DNA of 64,000 nucleotides from assembly GCF_026914265.1 (NCBI RefSeq), contig NC_069127.1:25434637-25498636 (forward strand). Reading direction: 5' to 3'. This document shows, one piece after another, positions 46,340 to 58,544 of this stretch. The stretch is from Mya arenaria. Lineage: Eukaryota > Mollusca > Bivalvia > Myida > Myidae. The position numbers and the translations under genes were made by a program. The stretch's first letter is position 1. Every line of letters starts with the position of its first letter. Below the pieces are notes generated by a model. That model did no database searches. It was given only the letters and a program-made list of their open reading frames with translations, and was not told where the DNA came from.

Positions 46340-46754
46340 ACACTCTCAGTCACAGATTGAAGGTTTTGACAACTTCGTTTACTTTTTGGCTTGGAATAAG
46401 CTAATGAAAAGCAGTATGAAAACTGATGAAATAAGACTGCTGACAAAAGATAAGATCATGTTTTTTATATTTACATTTGGAACTATTGGTTTTATGGTTA
46501 AAAGTTAACGCTTTACTAAAAATGAGATTTTTGGCACAGAACATCATCTTTTGACCTTATTAAAATAAGAAAACAGCGTTCCAATATTTTCAGTTGTCTT
46601 TTTTGACTGAATTAATATAAGAAAGCAGCGATCCCCTTTTTCCAGTTGTCTGTTATGTCCAGTGTTCAGAAATTCGCATAAAATAATTCATTACAAGACC
46701 AAGAAATAAAAAAAAGAGTTGGTAAAACAGACAATCTGTGAGAGTGCAGCTTAA
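46338..46754. mobile_element. MITE family B, copy 5, diverged
   Basis: Begins ACACTCTCAGTCACAGATTG, ends GAGAGTGCAGCTTAA. The interior is more diverged than copy 4 and includes a repeated CAGTTGTCT motif. Side-by-side with copy 4. Confidence 0.65.
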
Positions 46755-47289
46755 ACATATGATATGCATTATCAGCCAAGTGCAGACCTACTCACATCCT
46801 GGCTACACAACCAGTACATTCATCAGCTTTACCGATTCGAACCAGGCACATTTATATTGGTAGACTAGCATTTTACCATTCTGTGCTGGCCAGTAAAGTT
46901 CTCATTTGAATTAGAATTCAAAATGTATATACCTTTGTTCATTTTATTTGCCAACTCTGTTTCAACTGAACTTCCTAAATGAAGAGAAGTTTCAAAAAAT
47001 AATTACAATATCTCAGTAAATACCTGCATTTATGTGTTTCTTGTGCAATCTGTCAGCTTTTGTAGGCTCAGGTTTCATTTTGTCCACCTCAATACTTGTA
47101 ATCTTCTAGTCTGATGTACTGCCATCCAATTTTTAAGTCAGGTCAGGCAGCCATTTCAGCTTTGTTCCAGTTGATTGTATCAGATGATGTTAACAATACT
47201 AGCCTTGTATCCAGGCACTTCTCAATCTGAAAGTTTACAAAAGAACATGGCCTGTAATATTTAATAAAAAAATCATAATTGTTTACTCA

Positions 47290-47415
47290 TGGATGATGGG
47301 TTCTAAAGTAAACCTTTGAGAAAAGATGCTACTGGTATGGTGCTTGAACCCACGACCATGTGAACACTTGCATGGAGATCTGTCAAACTGAGCTAACTGG
47401 GTAACTGATTTTTAG
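47290..47415 (-). repeat. tRNA-derived SINE head
   Basis: On the minus strand CAGTTAGCTCAGTTTGACAG resembles a tRNA A box and GTCGTGGGTTCAAGC a B box, about 45 nt apart. It does not fold into an intact cloverleaf, so it is called a SINE head and not a tRNA gene. Confidence 0.55.
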
Positions 47416-47509
47416 GCAGCTCCCAGCTTGGCTCTACAATTGACAGGTGCATTATACATTATAGAGACAATAAATCAAACACTTGAAGCACTAGTCCAAA
47501 TAATAGTAA

Positions 47510-48012
47510 CTTAACTGATCTTTTTACAAATTTTGAAATGGCATATCCTTCACATACAATTTTTTTGTACCAAAAGTGGGTAGCTATTCCGATTGGGATT
47601 CCGGGTCAGATAATTAAATATATCTAATATATGAGTTATGTACACAAAAAATAAAAGCTGACGAATTATTATGAGTTTGATGAGTGTTTTTCTTCATTTC
47701 ATACTGTCAAAACATAATGATATAAACTGTTATACATGAAGATCACCTGCAAGGCTGCGGTGCATAGATTTACATAGATGTAAAATGGTTGTGTTTAAAT
47801 GCATTAAATGCTTGTTTTGTGAAAAAAAATCTTTGCACTTACATGGTAATAAGTAAAATACGAAAATAAACCTTTAATATCTATTTCAAACATATAATAC
47901 TTATCTAACTACGATTTCAATATCTTTCAACCCCCACCCTGTTTTGCACCAACCCGATTAGACGTAAGGGATTGGAAGAATCCCATATAACACGTCTATT
48001 TTTTTAGACTAT
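47510..48012 (+). repeat. Local duplication, unit 1
   Basis: Aligns with 48263-49025: CCTTCAC.TACAA, AAAAGTGGGTAG.TATTCCGA, TTATGAGTTTGATG, CACCTGCAAGGCTGC, TGCATTAAATGCTTGTTTT and GGGATTGGAAGAATCCC. Both units end at AACACGTCTATT. No gene. Confidence 0.75.
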
Positions 48013-48262
48013 TGAAGCATATATGTTCTTTTTTGATGGTTGAGACGTTTCAGGTTAAACAACAATTAAAAATGCGAAATAATTTTAGTAAATAATCAAC
48101 TCTGAATTAAAAGTAACATGAAGATGTTGTAGTGAAGGATTTGCCATATATATATATATATATACATTTTTTTTAATCGTAAAAAGAGTCCGTCAACGTA
48201 CAAATATTTAGACTAAGAGATGTAGATCAGCTAGATGTACCTTCTTGTCCAAAAAATTGTAC

Positions 48263-49025
48263 GTTGACAGATTTTTTTACGATTTTTGATACAGCAAATC
48301 CTTCACGTACAAATTGTTTTGTACGAAAAGTGGGTAGTTATTCCGATCGGGATTCCGGGTTAAGGCATATTGCATCTATAACATATCATAAAAACAAGAA
48401 ATATTACCAGATAATGTTATTTTATAAAAATTCCGTAACCAAAAAGTAATATCAAGCAAATAATTATGAGTTTGATGGTTTTTTCTTCATTTCATTCTGT
48501 CAAAACATAACAATATATACATGAAGGGCACCTGCAAGGCTGCAGTTCACAATTTTACAACAATCGGAACATTTCGGCCATCAATTGTAACAACTCGCCA
48601 TCTTCGGTAAGCTTCGAGATAGTCAATCCCTGTTGGATACTGGCTGAGGTGTTCAGATTGTTCGGCCAAGGCCGAGTTGTTACAATGTATTATCTCGAAG
48701 CTTGTCGGAGGTGGCCAAATTATTACGATTGGGTCAAGTTGTTCCACTTGGCATAATTGTTGTCTGTGTCAGTCAACTTTCCTTTTAATGAAAAGGTAAA
48801 TAATGTGTTTTAATGCATTAAATGCTTGTTTTTTTTTAGCAAAATAGCTTTGCACTTCCATGGTAAAATATGAATATAAATCTTTACTTTATTATCCATT
48901 TTAACCATAAAATACTTCACTTAATACAATTCCAATATTTTTCAAACACCCCCACTTTTTGCACAAAACCGTTTAGACTGTAGGGATTGGAAGAATCCCG
49001 TATAACACGTCTATTATTTCAGACT
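48263..49025 (+). repeat. Local duplication, unit 2, with an insertion
   Basis: Second unit, about 250 bp longer because of an insert at 48550-48790. Confidence 0.75.
48550..48790. mobile_element. Inverted-repeat insert in unit 2
   Basis: GGTAAGCTTCGAGATA and TATCTCGAAGCTTGTCGGAG face each other, and TTGTAACAACTCG faces CGAGTTGTTACAA. It is absent from unit 1. Short words recur at 58545-58900 (AGGTGTTC.GATTG, CATCTCCGACAA.TTTCGAGAT). Probable MITE; the frame 48547-48747 is not a gene. Confidence 0.55.
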
Positions 49026-50190
49026 AATGTACATGTACTGTACCTTCGTGTCCGAAATCGATCACTTCCTTGGAGCTCATTTCTGGATTGTCTCCATCTA
49101 AATTTAACATTTTTAGACGCATACATTGATGCCATTTTTGCTTCGATTGATGTTAAAGCAATAGCACTAAATACAGGTGGGTTATTTTGTAGAAGAACGT
49201 GTTCGAAGTAACATTCAATTTCATTTCCGCATAATCGCCGCCATATTGTGTATGACTTAAAAACTACACCCTATAGTCCAAAATAACAATAGACATAACG
49301 TTGACACACTGTGATAGGTATAATCCAAATAATTTACTCAAACAAACACAATAGTTCGATTGCTGCTGAAAAAAATCATTTGAAACATAAAAGCTATTTC
49401 ACAAAATATTACATGACATGAACTCTTTAACCGCGTATGATTTATTTCTTAATAGCTTTCATTCATAAAATAAGTTCTTTGCCGGGGTTTGCCGGGTCAG
49501 TCTTGAATGCTGGGATATGTGTGACGTCACACGGGGTGCAAACATGTGGTGTAGCTTACTATTGGATGTAGGGTAAAATGACTTCGTATGTAAATGCTAT
49601 ACTTTCATTATTTTTCATTATATTGTTCAATAAAACTCAACAAATTGTAACGGTACAACTATACTAAGAGTAACACGCAATATTTGTCATAAAAAAGGCA
49701 ATAACGCGTTAAATACACATAAGCAGGTACTTGACGCCCCACATTCACGTAAGTAGTTCTGTTGCTACGCAGGTGGTGTGTATTAATATATTCATGTTCA
49801 ATATGTCGTGTCAGGCGACTAGTCGCGTTTCCGAAATACCGCTCTCTAAAGACTGTCGGCTTGCAGCCGACAGTCTAAAAAATGGTTGAAACAATGTTTC
49901 TAGTCACGATCCTTTCAGGATTACGTTGGAATTCATAAATGGGTGAAATGGTTTTGAAAATATGCTCTGTGTATATGGCAGAGAAAATGGTATTCAAAAT
50001 TGAAAAAAAAATATCAATAACGGGTTAACGAAACAAAAAATGATATAGATTGACAACATAAGTATATATTAATGTAATAATGTGCACGAAATGCAATATT
50101 TTTAAAAAGGATTATATCAATTCCTTTAAAAAGGATTAAAGCAGCATAATTACCACATAACACTTGTATCCGCATGTATGATGTATTCAA
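49026..50190. other. No gene seen
   Basis: AT-rich. A 12-bp perfect hairpin AGACTGTCGGCT-TGC-AGCCGACAGTCT lies at 49850-49876. No gene supported. Confidence 0.4.
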
Positions 50191-50294
50191 TAGTTACTAT
50201 TCTTATATCAATGGATACCAGACATTTACGCAAAATTTGGTTTATTCTAACAAAAAAGTCAAAACGGTCAATCTGTGAGAGTGCAGCATTAAAA
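50190..50294. mobile_element. MITE family B, one-end fragment
   Basis: GTCAATCTGTGAGAGTGCAG plus CATTAAA with part of the adjoining arm; the other end is missing. Confidence 0.5.
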
Positions 50295-50576
50295 TAAGTT
50301 GTATTTAAATGTTTAGATAATAATACAATAGCGACAAGAACAGTATCATTAAGTTTTATTAGAACACTAAACCCACTTTCAACAATGTACAAAGTCTTAT
50401 GGACACAAAGAAACATGATCACTTAAACGAACATCTGGGTATGTATCATTGTCACAATATATTTACCTGTTTTCTCGTATTTCATTATGTTTTGTTGTCG
50501 TGATTCTAAACAAAATCAAGGTTTACCAGCTTGCTACGTGGCAAAATGCAATCCATCAATTGTAATGACATTGTAC

Positions 50577-50860
50577 ACAGGGGCGGATCAAGTATTTCAC
50601 GTTAGAAAGGGGCGTTTCTTAGGGGGCGTAACCAATTGACTTCCGCCCTTCCCTCAGAACGGAAATTTCTTTGGTTGCAAGTATTGGCGGGGAATTCGGG
50701 GGTAACTCCCGCACGAATATTTTAGCATGTTCTAGTCCAAATGGTGCATTTTTAGCGTGTTTTATTACTTTTTTCTCCTATATTGAAATAGAAAAGTAAA
50801 CTTGGACGAGTTTAAGGGGCGGATGCACCCCCCCCCCGCCATGGAGCCGCTAGTGGTACA
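50577..50860. mobile_element. hAT-like MITE
   Basis: CAGGGGCGGATC at left; GCCATGGAGCCGCTAGTG at right (reverse complement CACTAGCGGCTCC). GTACA flanks both sides, compatible with part of an 8-bp target duplication. The interior matches 11157-11450 reversed. Confidence 0.6.
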
Positions 50861-51239
50861 TGACCGGACATGCTGCAACTGTAGTTAATGACATCTCATG
50901 TTATATTAATGAGAGGTTCCCCAGTGGACTACCTGTTAATAACTTTGTACTTAGAAACATGAAGCAAAACTTGTATGCTTTATTAAAGTACTTTTCTCAC
51001 GTGAACAGGCGTTTTGATGTAATGCAGGTTCTTAAATCGGTATTTCCCTGTGGCCTGAAACTAATGACTTCCCATTTTAAAACCTTTAGAAAAACATAAT
51101 ACCCAAACAAATTTCACATTTCTAGTGCAACGAAATCAGCTTTTATAAAAACTATCATTTACGGTATTTCAATCATGATCAATAAGTGCGCATAATATTA
51201 TCTTATTCCCTATTCAGGAGTAGCAGAGCATTGTATATC
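50861..51239. other. No gene seen
   Basis: A 79-codon frame at 50860-51099 (MTGHAATVVNDISCYINERF) overlaps the MITE edge and has no domain; treated as chance, though it is one of the more protein-like short frames. Confidence 0.3.
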
Positions 51240-51512
51240 AGGGCCGTATTCAAAAAAACAAGTTAGATCAATCTCAAAGAGTAGAATCTGAGTGTATTGC
51301 TTGGACTGTAAAAATAATTGACCAATCGACTGAATGGAATACCACACCTTCAGGGCCAGTATTCAATATTGATCTTATCCTTATCCTTAAACATGCCTTA
51401 GTGATTCCATTCAGCGTATTGGTCAGCTAAGTCTAAAGGCCAATCAATCGCTTAGTTACAAAACTTAATTGTATTAAGTTCAATCTAAATTGCTTATTGA
51501 ATACGGCTACAG
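51240..51512. mobile_element. MITE with GGGCCGTATTCAA ends
   Basis: AGGGCCGTATTCAA at left and TTGAATACGGCT at right, with AAGTTAGATCAATCT facing AAGTTCAATCTAAATTG. An internal AGGGCCAGTATTCAATATTG suggests nesting or internal duplication. Confidence 0.6.
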
Positions 51513-52184
51513 CTGGCCTCATTTTTAACAAGAATGTTCGAGAAACTTGGCTTTTATAAAAACAAACTCGAATCAAGACAAGTAGTTATAAGGCGTAAAG
51601 CATTATTACAATTTCCAATGGAGAAGTGTATATGGATATGTTTTTAGATTGTAAGAAAAATGAATACAATCGAACAATTATTTCAACTTTCCTTAAACTA
51701 TGTTGTAAGGGAAAGATTTTGTCAAAGGAAAACACTGAGTTTGAAAATCGCTATATATCATCGGGCATACCTGTCGCAAACTTTAAACGATAAGGGCGAC
51801 AGGTAAACATATAGCACTTAGCCTAATGCTCAGTTAGAAACAGGCAGATAATAGGCAAGAAGGCACCAGGGGCGATATTCATAAATCATTAAGTTATTTC
51901 TTTACTTGAGACAATTTCATAAATTGTTCATAGCCAACATAAAACTCACGTATAAGTGTGTGGGTTTCTAACATAAAAGTATGTACTTTAATTAAAATCA
52001 ATGAGAATAAAGTACTGAAGCGATGATATGATATGATACGTTAGAAACTTAACTTTAAAAAAATGTCTTAAGTTTATAGTAACTGACTTTGGATGTTTTA
52101 TAATAACCGAGCCTGATATCAACCTTATATTCCACATATCTTTTAAGTGTCTCTTATTTCAATCACTTACAACTTCAGTGCGGC
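51513..52184. other. No gene seen
   Basis: AT-rich. GGCGATATTCATAAATC near 51873 resembles the end of a MITE related to 37917-38165. Confidence 0.35.
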
Positions 52185-52475
52185 GCCATTATTCCAAAAA
52201 GGATGAATAAATGTCGAAAACAATGGTTCTAATGAAGGATACCTATTTTGATTTGAAAGAAATGTGCATAAAACACAATATTTCTACCTTATGAGACTAG
52301 TAGATCACGGTAAATCTTGTAGCATTTCAGCTATTAGATACAAGGTTGCAGTAGTGTTATCAGTAATTAATATTTTCCATAAATGCATTATTAAGTGAGT
52401 AGTTAAAGGTTTATCAGTCAGAAATATATGTTTGTTATACATTTGTATGCATTGATATTTAATAAGAGTGTCGCT
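52185..52475 (+). repeat. Dispersed repeat F, copy 2
   Basis: Partner of 34110-34485, same orientation, shorter by internal gaps. Confidence 0.65.
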
Positions 52476-52794
52476 CGCGTCTTTGGCATACGGAAGATGG
52501 CACCGACCATTCGATATTAATGTAATACTAGTAATCATTTGCATACAACAAAATATTGCCAATTAATTATTATTATCAGTTATTCTGAATAGTTGTAGAT
52601 GCATATATTATAATTATTAACATGAATTATACAATCTACAGTTACATAAAAGTAGTTTTACTGGCATGTTTCAAAAGTGTATTCAATGACTAGGCCCATA
52701 CGGGCATCTGTTTTAACAACAACAAAAGACATGTGCAGACTAGCATAATCACAAATAAATGTTCAGGCGATAATATTTCAGATACATTTAACAT

Positions 52795-53195
52795 TAAACT
52801 GGGAGGGGAATAGACACCAGATGATACAATTGCAAGAAAAATTAAAGAAAACGATCATAATTCTAACATAAAATTGATATCATTGTGTACAACGCATTGC
52901 ACCTTAATTACTGCTGTATCACATCGCTTACAACATATGTTTATTTCAGTTTTTGCATATTTTTCTAATTCGAAAATTTAATAGGTCTCTCTACCACGTT
53001 TATCCCAGTAAATTTATTAATAACGTCGGTATATGTATCTGTACTTATCACATGCCTCACCTGCTAAATATACACACTATAAACTGGGAAACCATTATGC
53101 GCTGTTTTAAAAAAAGTCAACGCAGCTGAGACAGGAAAAAAATATTATTTTCATTATGTAAAGTAATATATTATCGGCCTCATACTAGTTCCTTT
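52795..53195 (-). mobile_element. MITE family D, copy 2
   Basis: Reverse complement matches 24955-25445 (GCGCATAATGGTTTCCCAG, TATACCGACGTTA, GTAAGCGATGTGATAC, TGTACACAATGATATC). One end reads GGAATAGACACCAGATGAT, like the start of copy 1, which indicates inverted termini. Confidence 0.6.
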
Positions 53196-54419
53196 TTACA
53201 ATTCTATTCGTTGTTATAGGAAATACTGTTTGCCAATTTAGGAACAATCCAGTGTCTTGTACACGAAACACATTTAGATGATGCATGAATCTGCAAATCT
53301 GCAATCACATACGAAAGGCATTTTATAACAATAAGGAAGTAAATAAATAAACTACTGTTTTCCGACGATAAAAATGATCTATTTTCATATATATTGGTAA
53401 TATTTGGGAGTGGTGTTTTCATTATAAATGAATTTTGCTTATTTTGCATTTTTCTTTTAGTTCCAGCACTATTTATGTACTAAAATGTAAATCGCAAGAA
53501 GTGTATCTCTAATTTGTATTTGATTAGATTCATAAAAGCATTTGAATACTCTTGGCTGCCTTTTAATGAGAATAATTGTTATCTTAAAGATTTGTTTACA
53601 CATTGATATTTTTAAGATCATTAATTAGGCAATTAGTCTGTCAGTGAGTTTTTAAGCCGGAATCCGTTAATTGCCTTTAGGTTAATTACTTTTTGCAATC
53701 ACGATCAAGAAAACCAATGATATTGGAAACAGCTATGAGATACAAATCACAATTTCAACCGCATTATACTTTATTTTATCTAGTTGATGATCGTCCAATC
53801 ACCGTAGTCTTCATTTATCGATAACGTACTAGTCATGTAATTAGACGACTTAAACCAATGTAAAAACATGTAGTAGCCTACAGGACTTTATGCAAGATTG
53901 TCGGGAAGAACATAGTAAATATGACTTATTAAAAATACACTAGTTTCAGATCTCAAACGGAAAACGGATTTAGTTAACTCTTTGTTCAAATTCCTTGTTA
54001 ATCATGTGTTTTTGTTTCAGTTTTACATTCTATAATGCATGAACACGCTTGTAAACTTGTTTTGTAACAATGAGTGTATACATAAAATAAGAAAATGTGT
54101 ACCAATGTTCAAAAGTATGAAACAAAACCAAGAGATAGACCCAATGTTTTTCTGTACATTTCTCTAAAGTAACATAGCTTTAGTTTGTATGTAAAGGGAT
54201 TATTTTCTTTCATGGTAATGTCAACTTCTGAATGGAAAATCCAATCTCAAAATGAATTCGGTAATTGTCCGCAAGAGCGTGGAATACAAGGTTGTTGCGA
54301 GAGAGTTATTTTGGGGAGCAATGTATACACCATCATGCACAGCCAGTACATCTTATATATTAAAATTAAAACTAGATTTTGAAAACTGGGTTCTATATTA
54401 AATCATTTTTGTAGATACG
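53196..54419. other. No gene seen
   Basis: AT-rich; short frames without domains. Confidence 0.4.
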
Positions 54420-56310
54420 TATGACCGGAGCATGGTCGTCGGTTCACAGACCTCAAGCTGGGTGTGCTCGAGAAATGGCCGTTCGCCGATGTCTCCGGAT
54501 CATTCTCTGTCCAAGGTATGGCACCCTGAGCATGGCAGGCGATCAACAACTTTAGAGATTGGTTTTATAGAGATATGGCCCTTTGCCGATGTCTCCGGAT
54601 CCTTCTCTGTCCAAGGTATGGTAACCTGAGTATGGTAGTCGAATCACAAACTTCAAGCTTTGTTTCCTGGATATATTTCCGTTCGCCGATATCCCCTGGG
54701 ACCTTCCCTATCAAAGGTGAGTGGAACTGGAGCATGGTAATCTAAAATTTCGTGCGCTCGAGAGATGGCCGTTTGCCGATGTCTCCGGATCCTTCTCAAG
54801 GTTCAAGGTATGGTAACCTTAGCATGGTATAAACTCGTTAACTTGGTGTCTTGGAGATATTGCCGTTCGCCGAAACCTCCGTATCCTTCTATCAAAGCTA
54901 TGGCATAGTCCCTGGTTCACAGACATCAAACGATGGCCGTTCGCCGACAATTTAAGCTTGGCCTCAGGCAACTAAGTGCGGCCGGGGAATGCGATTTCTA
55001 GCTTGGTATCCTCAACAGATGGGTGTTTGTCGACGCTTCCAGATCCTTCTACGCCACAGGTAAGAACTACCGGAGCATGGTCGTCGGTGCAGAAAATCCC
55101 AGTTTGATGTCTTCGAGAGATGACCGTTCAGCAATATATCATTATCTATCAAAGACGAATAAACATAAGCATGGTCGTCGGTGCTGAAAATCCCAGTTTG
55201 ATGTCTTAGAGAGATGGCCGTTCAGCAATATATCATTATCTATCAAAGACGAATAAACATGAGCATGGTCGTCTGTTCGCAAACCTGAGGATGATGTGTT
55301 CGAGAGATGGCTGTTCGCCGATGTCCTTCTCTGCCAAATATAATGGTAACATGCGCATGGTAATCGGTTCACAAATTCAAAAGTTCACAAATTCCAAGTT
55401 AAGTATCCTAGAGCGATTGCCTTTCGCCAACGACTCAAGTAAATTAGTGTTTGACCATTTTACAGACCTCAAGCTTGGTGTCCAAGACACATGACTGTTA
55501 AGCTACGTCTCCGGGTTCTTTTCGGTCAAAGTTTTCGTCACAGTAATCGTTTCACGAATCTCAAGTTTTTGTTCACCGTCGTCTCTGGATCCTTCTCAGT
55601 AAAATGTAAATGTGACCGAGCATGATCAATGGTTCCCGGATAACTTGCTTAGTATGCTTGACAGATGGCCTTTCCCTGATATCTCCGGGGCCTTCTCTAT
55701 CAAAGGTGATTGTAACTGCACCTCGGCCTTTCGTTCACAGATCGCAAACGTGGTGTCATACAGAGATGGCAGTTCGCCGACATCTCTATGTCTTTCTCAG
55801 ACAACTAAATGTGACAAGAACATTGTTAACTTTTTCAAGAACCTGAAGCTCGGTGTGTTAGCGAAACGTTCGGTCAAAGGTAAGTGTTTTCGGAAACGTG
55901 GATCTCATGTTTGGTGTCCTAAGGCATGGCCGTTCGCCGATATCCAATATCCTTCTCAGGTCATAATGTGTGGTTGGACCTACACGTAGATCAAGTGTCA
56001 CCGGGTCCTTTCCGATCTAAGGGCAATGACTTTGGAGCATGGTCTTTGTTTAACGATTTTCAAGTTTTGCGTTCTAGAGAGATTGGTGATTTCAACGTCG
56101 CTGGGGTCTTCTCATCCACAGGTAAGCGTGACCGAAGTATTGTCGTCGGATCACGGAAATTCAAAAAAGTGTGCTACAGATAGATTGCCGGTCGCTGACG
56201 TCTCCGTAACCCTCTCAATTAATCGTACATAACTTGAGCATGATCGCCGGTGAATCGATTTGAATTTGCCATTCTATAGAGATGGCCGTTCGCCAACAGC
56301 GACAGTGTAA
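54420..56310 (+). repeat. Diverged minisatellite, about 19 copies of a roughly 100-bp unit
   Basis: Recurring core GAGATGGCCGTTCGCCGATG then TCTCCGGATCCTTCTC and (T)CAAAGGTA, with linkers such as GGAGCATGGTCGTCGGTTCA and CTCAAGCTTGGTGT. Core starts lie near 54478, 54576, 54678, 54768, 54860, 54935, 55018, 55122, 55214, 55306, 55420, 55490, 55570, 55663, 55765, 55925, 56080, 56185 and 56280. Two neighbouring copies (55122, 55214) are nearly identical, which indicates recent local amplification. GC is above the flanks. Many units end in an AG-GTAAG-like word. Several frames stay open for 60-125 codons; a coding role is not shown. Confidence 0.75.
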
Positions 56311-57275
56311 ATAACCTTTTTACCGTATGCTATTTTTGTCAGCCACGGATCCAAAATTAGTCCTAAGGGTCTTGGTTAATGAACATCCTCTTCCTAGGAA
56401 CCGCAGTAAAAGTTTTTCAGACGTCGACAAACAGCACATTGTGTAGGACACCAAGCTTGTAATCCGTCCGCCGCCGAGCATTCCCTGGCCACACTTAGTT
56501 CTGCTTTCAAGTCCATGGTTGAAACATGCGCTGTTCTGTTCACCCAAGCTTGTTTCTAAACGTAATGTTAAGCACGGTATATATTGTTCTTTCACTCGTC
56601 GTTGGTTGGAATTTAAGTGTTTTTTGCTGGTCCTGTATAGTGTTTTTGTTTGTTGTTTTATTAAATGTAATATAATACCATTTCGTGATACTAAGAAGCG
56701 ATGTTGGTGACTAAACTGCAGGGCATTGACAGTGTTGCATCCGTCAGTTTCATTTTCATTTTCAATATGGATGCGTTTCCTTCTCGTAAATTTATCTATC
56801 TTTATAGATGAAATTCTCTGCAGAAGGTATATATTAGATTTTTTTGTCAAACTGTTTTTGCTCTGGAGAAATATAGATAGATAAATAAAGTATTGTGTAA
56901 AATGAAGAGCATTTTTTTCAGATTCGTTCGAGGTTTTTGTGAATGGCGAACTTCTGTTTTCTAAACTAGAGACTAAGGAATTTCCACAGGAAACACAGGT
57001 ATTACTGCGGCATCCTACATAAAGATGCTGGTAATTTTTATATTGAATTCACCTTAGCGGCTATTAATAATCAGTTTTATACTAATTATTACAGGAAAGA
57101 ATTAACGTTAAGAAGACGAATCAAATAGTGCGTTGTTCGGTCTTTTAAACTCGTTGAACGTACATTGTTAGAACCTCATGCATTGTTGCATGAAATATCA
57201 AAGAATCCGTCAATTTGAAAAAAATATTAAGAAATGTAGAACGCAAACATGTCGTATTTGATGACATTTTGAGGA
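56311..57275. other. No gene seen
   Basis: A 176-codon minus-strand frame (56320-56850) overlaps the end of the minisatellite region. It has no recognised domain and an amino-acid mix typical of chance frames. Confidence 0.35.
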
Positions 57276-57651
57276 GTGGGTTCTTTTTAAAAAGGCAAAA
57301 TGTTTTGTTATAGATGTTTGGGTTCTTTTTAAAATGGCAAATGTTTTGTTAAAGATGTTTGGGTTCTTTTTAAAAAGGCAAATGTTTTGTAATAGATGTT
57401 TGGGTTCTTTTTAAAATGCCAAATGTTTTGTTATAGATGTTTGGGTTCTTTTTAAAAAGGCAAATGTTTTGTTATAGATGTTTGGGTTCTTTTTAAAAAG
57501 GCAAATGTTTTGTTATAGATGTTTGCGTTCTTTTTAAAATGGCAAATGTATTGCTTTAGGTGTTTGGGTTCTTTTTAAAAAGACAAATGTTTTGTTATAG
57601 ATGTTTGGGTTCTATTTAATAAGGCAAAATGTTTTGGTATAGATGTTTGGG
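57276..57651 (+). repeat. 41-bp tandem repeat, about 9 copies
   Basis: Unit begins TTTGGGTTCTTTTTAAAAAG and ends GCAAATGTTTTGTTATAGATG with few substitutions between copies. No spacers of independent sequence, so not CRISPR-like. Recent local amplification. Confidence 0.9.
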
Positions 57652-58236
57652 CGAATCTACGACAAAGTCAACAAAATACCAGACGACCAGCGCCGTGGAT
57701 CTTCCACTCTTTGTACATTATTATAAAACTCTTCATTTTAAGTGTCATCTATGCCACACTTTAGTTAATTTATTAATGGAAATATATACTTGTGGCATTA
57801 ATGCACCAATCAATGTTTGGCCAACGGGTGAAAGGGGGCATCTACGACCTTCTGGACAATGACAAATTTCCCTGCTCCCGGGGTGGGATTAAGACGATTC
57901 ATTTTGAATTTTGTCTAAATTCCTTGGGTGTGATCATCACCCATCGGGGTATCAAAATATTGGGATAAGTGCAAAAGGTAACTCATCGTCGGATACCAAC
58001 ATGAGACCAGTTTAATTTCTCTAGATTCATCGAATTGAGTGCAACGGAATTGGTCGGTCGTGGGTGCCCGACGACGAAAGTACCTTTATGCAAACACATT
58101 TTAAATAAATCCAAAATAAAACTTGTTTAAATTCTGAAACACATGCCACATATTAATGTAAGGCCGGCGACCCCCTAATATCGGAGTTGATACGTGACAT
58201 AATATGATTGAACGTTACAAATAGTAAGAGCGAACA
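57652..58236. other. No gene seen
   Basis: Short GC-richer stretch at 57820-58080 without coding support. Confidence 0.35.
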
Positions 58237-58356
58237 ATTATTATTATAATTATCTTCTCAAAAATCAGCAAGTATGAAAGCTGGTGTCTGAAAACCGACA
58301 CTGGTAGGACCTAGCTTGATGATTAGCTGATTTTTAATAATAAGATAATAATAATG
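58237..58356. repeat. Small foldback
   Basis: TTATCTTCTCAAAAATCAGC at left faces GCTGATTTTTAATAATAAGA at right, with AT-rich extensions that also pair. Confidence 0.5.
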
Positions 58357-58544
58357 AATGATTCTCTATCGTACCTTAAAAATGTAAAGCAACTATGTAC
58401 ATGCTTGTTCAAATATGTAAACCTGTATTTTTGATTTTGTATATTACTATGTATGCTATAAACTCGTAATAAAATTGACTCAGGAAATTATTGTTATTGA
58501 TATAGTGTATGTATTGAACGAACAATGCGGGAAATGGTCGACAC

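Larger units (their letters stand above)
45060..47226 (-). pseudogene. Decayed multi-exon gene, family not recognised
   Basis: Four exon-like blocks with good minus-strand splice sites: 47226-47024, 46974-46933, 45859-45650 and 45159 to about 45060. The first reads IEKCLDTRLVLLTSSDTINW and EVDKMKPEPTKADRLHKK. The third reads KGHVITYCYHCHDRNHIEEL and LEQHYYPAIHQHLV. The fourth reads DKEIVSSNEDPTQDLTL. In-frame stops interrupt the first and third blocks, so this copy is dead or partly so. The order, splice sites and protein-like composition argue for a former host gene or a transposon gene. I cannot name it. Two MITE-B copies sit in the intron between blocks 2 and 3. Confidence 0.4.

Noticed and set aside
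47290-47415. A tRNA gene on the minus strand
   Set aside because: A- and B-box-like words exist but the arms do not pair into a cloverleaf; it fits a SINE head better.
55612-55989. 125-residue repeat protein in the minisatellite
   Set aside because: The units change frame from copy to copy, so there is no consistent repeat peptide; kept only as a question about splice-like words.
56320-56850. 176-residue minus-strand protein
   Set aside because: No domain, no splice support, and it overlaps the edge of the minisatellite region.
57276-57651. CRISPR-like array
   Set aside because: The 41-bp units are contiguous, with no unique spacers, in eukaryotic DNA.
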